From an uncultured Desulfobacterales bacterium (GTDB taxonomy: Bacteria > Desulfobacterota > Desulfobacteria > Desulfobacterales > JAFDCJ01): DNA of 5,661 nucleotides. Positions 5,418-5,661 of this stretch are shown here, piece by piece. The stretch spans positions 1 to 5,661 of the forward strand of contig CALZJV010000717.1 in assembly GCA_945787595.1 (NCBI GenBank). The letters are read 5' to 3'. The notes under the pieces were generated by a model. It saw only the letters and a list, made by a program, of their open reading frames with translations, was not told the DNA's origin and searched no databases. The position numbers and the translations under genes were made by a program. How positions within the stretch are numbered: the stretch's first letter is position 1; each line of letters begins with the position of its first letter.

Positions 5418-5544
5418 ACTTTCTTTTCAATCTATTTTCAAAAACGGACCGGATGCACGCGATTATGTGCACCTTTGTCCCGGGATCCTTTCTCCAATCC
5501 TGTCTGTCTTAAAAAAAAATCCATAATTTCAACTATATATACAA
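5418..5544. other. Intergenic stretch between the regulator gene and the rightward promoter
   Basis: Contains the exact dyad (5454-5471), a TCCCGGGA palindrome (5478-5485), a nine-A run near 5511-5519 and AT-rich DNA up to the promoter. I see no clear Rho-independent terminator for the regulator gene and no ORF. The A-rich part could aid DNA bending between dyad and promoter. Confidence 0.55.
5454..5471. promoter_or_regulatory. Exact TGCAC-N8-GTGCA dyad upstream of the rightward sigma-54 promoter
   Basis: TGCACGCGATTATGTGCA has the same arms and the same 8-base spacing as the dyad at 3994-4011; the spacers differ, as expected for an operator rather than a duplicated segment. Its centre is about 108 bases before the predicted start of the rightward sigma-54 promoter, a typical enhancer distance. 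Confidence 0.62.
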
Positions 5545-5559
5545 TGGCATAACAATTGC
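5545..5559 (+). promoter_or_regulatory. Sigma-54 (-24/-12) promoter reading out of the right edge
   Basis: TGGCAT-AACAA-TTGC-TT matches the RpoN consensus with GG and GC 10 bases apart, and shares the TGGCAT and TTGCTT blocks with the peptide promoter. Transcription should begin at about 5571. An exact copy of the shared dyad lies upstream at enhancer distance, so this promoter probably belongs to the same regulon. Confidence 0.85.
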
Positions 5560-5570
5560 TTGGCTTATAA

Positions 5571-5661
5571 GCGGATTAGTGCCATCTGGGTTAAGGGATC
5601 GCACGACGGGCCTTAACGCTGAGCCCACCGATTCGGAATATCCCGTGGCGTTTGTTTTGCA
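5571..5661 (+). other. 5' end of an unidentified sigma-54-dependent transcript (leader or small RNA)
   Basis: The 91 bases after the predicted start contain no ATG and no good Shine-Dalgarno. A GTG at 5580 opens a frame to the window edge but has no ribosome site. The sequence can fold: GTTAAGG (5590-5596) pairs with CCTTAAC (5611-5617), and CCAC (5625-5628) can pair with GTGG near 5645-5648. It could be a long structured leader or the start of a small RNA. I do not recognise it as any known RNA family, and the 3' part is outside the window. Confidence 0.4.

Noticed and set aside
5580..5661. GTG-started ORF open to the right edge after the second sigma-54 promoter
   Set aside because: Only 27 codons are visible, there is no Shine-Dalgarno and no recognisable signal or domain; it starts nine bases after the predicted transcript start.

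Overview
The window looks like chromosomal DNA from a Gram-negative bacterium rich in sigma-54 regulation. A Desulfobacterota (deltaproteobacterial) source is my guess from the gene style and moderate GC; nothing in the window proves it. There are no rRNA or tRNA genes, no transposase and no CRISPR array.

Layout. On the minus strand, reading right to left: a tiny secreted-peptide gene (3531-3439) with a near-perfect -24/-12 sigma-54 promoter (3629-3643), a very strong Shine-Dalgarno and its own hairpin terminator (3367-3403); then a family-5 (peptide/dipeptide type) ABC substrate-binding lipoprotein (3232-1517); then, 38 bases on (20 if an upstream ATG is used), a membrane histidine kinase (1478 to beyond base 1) with a periplasmic sensor, HAMP, PAS and HisKA domains, cut by the window edge before its ATPase domain. 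On the plus strand, divergent from these, is an NtrC-family sigma-54 response regulator (4081-5417). It is broken: an internal deletion removes the block before and into the GAFTGA loop and shifts the frame. A second consensus sigma-54 promoter (5545-5559, plus) points out of the right edge. The 3644-4080 intergenic region holds enhancer-like dyads, an AT-rich possible IHF site, and a dispersed palindromic repeat of the 'VGWVE' type.

How the parts may work together. The dyad TGCAC-N8-GTGCA occurs upstream of both sigma-54 promoters (degenerate at the first, exact at the second) and exactly once more just upstream of the regulator gene. The simplest model is a signalling circuit: the peptide or another ligand is bound by the orphan lipoprotein, sensed by the kinase, relayed to the NtrC-type regulator, which binds the dyads and fires the peptide promoter and the rightward promoter. 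This resembles in architecture, not in homology, LuxP/LuxQ-LuxO-sigma-54-Qrr signalling. The circuit is inference; the parts (peptide ORF, two promoters, dyads, lipoprotein, kinase, broken regulator) are visible in the sequence. The deletion in the regulator means the circuit is either decaying in this strain or the sequence carries an error.
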